Assembly: GCA_003105035.1 (NCBI GenBank)
Contig: PQAL01000035.1
Coordinates: 28,074-92,073 of the forward strand
Reading direction: 5' to 3'
Origin: Anaerolineales bacterium
Lineage (GTDB): Bacteria; Chloroflexota; Anaerolineae; Anaerolineales; UBA4823
DNA: 64,000 bases
Shown: positions 63,008 to 64,000 of the stretch, piece by piece
Numbering within the stretch: position 1 is the stretch's first letter
Layout of the letters: each line of letters starts with the position of its first letter
Notes under the pieces: generated by a model
What the model was told of the DNA's origin: nothing
Database searches by the model: none
The model's input: the letters and a program-made list of their open reading frames with translations, nothing else
Translations under genes and position numbers: made by a program

Positions 63008-64000
63008 TCACCTGGTAAGCTCATAAACCGCATACGCATAAATTTTCATCGCCAGGAACAGGTTCTTCAGGATGAGACGCTCATTCGGCTCGTGCTCGGT
63101 AAGCAGCTCACCGGGAAAGAGCGGACCAAAGGCAACACAGTTCTGGAAGGCGCGTGCATAAGTAGCCCCGCCCAGGGCAATCGGTTCTGTCACCTGGTCA
63201 CCAGAATATTGGCGATACACCTTCATCAAGGTCTGGATCACCGGGTGGTCCTTGGGCAGGTAAAGCGGTGGCAGCCAGTCGAATTCCTTATATTCCAGGC
63301 CGTAACGAGCGGCTGCAACACTCAGTTTCTTTACGATCTCCAGCTTGTCGACCGTGACCGGGATACGGATGTCGATCGAGATTTGCTCTTTCTCACCCAG
63401 TCTAAATAACCCTATGTTGAACTTGAGCTTGCCGGATGGTGCATCCTGGCAGTCGCCAAATATTTTTGTAGCGTATGGATCTTCAGCGACCTCAGTAGCA
63501 ATAAAATTAATCGCTTTGGATTCAAGGCCAACCGCATGCAAAGCGATGCACAAGCGAGCGATAGCATTGACGCCCTCTTCGGGGATCATGGCGTGGGCAG
63601 CTTTACCCTTGACCTCAATACCATCTTCCTTCCACTCGTAGGCAAAACCCAACTTTTCAAGCTTATCAGCCAGCTCTTCTTCAAGCGCACCATCGTAAAA
63701 AACGGAAGCCGGGACAGCATTGAACGCAGAACCGCCGGCGAGAAGTATATCCGTTTGATTCTTGCCTTCTAGATTAAGCTGGAGCAAGCCCTTCTCAGCA
63801 TAGATCAACGGGAAACGAGCATCAGGCGCGAAACCAACCGTAGGTGGCTCTTCGATTTCCTTGTAACGGTTGATGCAGCGCCACAGGGTTTCTTCGTCTG
63901 CACCGAAAATGAATCGAACGCGCTTATTGAGCTTCACGCCAGCGTCTAAAAGAGCTTTAACTGCAAACAGAGCTGCCAACAGTGGACCCTTATCATCTTG
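63008..64000 (-). CDS. PepV-like M20 dipeptidase (5' end outside window)
   Basis: The frame is open to the window edge; the last visible codons encode QDDKGPLLAA, the catalytic GTQDDKGP block of PepV/Sapep-type dipeptidases. The next landmarks are FGADEETLWRC, the insert domain with GKAAHAMIPEEGVNAI and ISIDIRIPVT, and GGATYARAFQNCVAFGPLFPGE with a final HEPNERL. It cleaves dipeptides with a two-zinc centre in the cytoplasm. About 330 of perhaps 460 residues are seen. It leads the visible arginine/peptide cluster. Confidence 0.92.
   Translation of the reverse strand, partial: QDDKGPLLAALFAVKALLDAGVKLNKRVRFIFGADEETLWRCINRYKEIEEPPTVGFAPDARFPLIYAEKGLLQLNLEGKNQTDILLAGGSAFNAVPASVFYDGALEEELADKLEKLGFAYEWKEDGIEVKGKAAHAMIPEEGVNAIARLCIALHAVGLESKAINFIATEVAEDPYATKIFGDCQDAPSGKLKFNIGLFRLGEKEQISIDIRIPVTVDKLEIVKKLSVAAARYGLEYKEFDWLPPLYLPKDHPVIQTLMKVYRQYSGDQVTEPIALGGATYARAFQNCVAFGPLFPGELLTEHEPNERLILKNLFLAMKIYAYAVYELTR

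Noticed and set aside
1..64000. tRNA, rRNA, CRISPR, insertion sequence or prophage
   Set aside because: Each intergenic gap was read for tRNA-like arms, direct repeat-spacer patterns, transposase motifs and phage genes; none was found by eye.

Overview
The window reads as a contiguous piece of a free-living bacterial chromosome of moderate G+C, coding-dense, with mostly AGGAGG-type ribosome binding sites. The gene mix points to the Chloroflexota, most likely Anaerolineae: a SecA C-terminus without a zinc tail, an aldehyde:ferredoxin oxidoreductase operon, a GH127/GPH transporter/GH2 sugar cluster, split methylmalonyl-CoA mutase parts, WS/DGAT with ABC1, a very large multicopper oxidase and a nine-PAS histidine kinase. 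That placement is inference; no rRNA or tRNA gene is present to anchor it. No tRNA, rRNA, CRISPR array, insertion sequence or prophage was found.

Layout. 1-0.5 kb: 3' end of secA. 0.6-4.3 kb: two paralogous secreted PKD proteins in one minus-strand operon, preceded by two tiny overlapping ORFs. 4.8-11.1 kb: hemerythrin, an AOR/acyl-CoA ligase/SCP2 operon, a zinc-ribbon protein and a DinB-like protein, with two small palindromic repeats at 9.9 kb. 11.3-16.4 kb: plus-strand carbohydrate cluster whose first gene, a GH127 glycosidase, carries one in-frame stop. 16.4-20.9 kb: membrane-anchored unknown, MutM, two GNATs, MeaB and a B12-binding mutase subunit. 21.1-22.1 kb: rubrerythrin and bacterioferritin. 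22.4-28.8 kb: a stand-alone GyrA-CTD-like protein coupled to an Hsp70-like ATPase, a small helical protein and a DnaE2-type polymerase. 28.9-40.0 kb: giant multicopper oxidase, then a receiver-only protein, a response regulator and a nine-PAS kinase, all minus strand. 40.3-48.0 kb: acyl-CoA dehydrogenase, LuxR-type regulator, phasin-like protein behind a promoter/operator, and an operon of unknown protein, RDD protein, ABC1 kinase and WS/DGAT. 48.3-57.7 kb: small membrane and stress-type proteins (HdeD, META lipoprotein, DUF1269, Bax inhibitor-1), a P-type ATPase, PPK2 and a ZIP transporter. 57.8-64.0 kb: arginine deiminase, carbamate kinase, an M20 peptidase, an APC permease and a PepV-like dipeptidase cut by the window end.

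How genes may work together. The 43-48 kb block looks like a neutral-lipid or polyester storage island. The 57.8-64 kb block looks like peptide and arginine fermentation yielding ATP through carbamoyl phosphate, although no ornithine carbamoyltransferase is in the window. The 11.3-16.4 kb block takes up and hydrolyses plant-type oligosaccharides. The most unusual items are the GyrA-CTD-like/Hsp70 pair, the P-type ATPase lacking the canonical Ca2+ ligands, the split GH127, the repeat-rich multicopper oxidase, and the phasin promoter with a palindrome immediately downstream of its -10.
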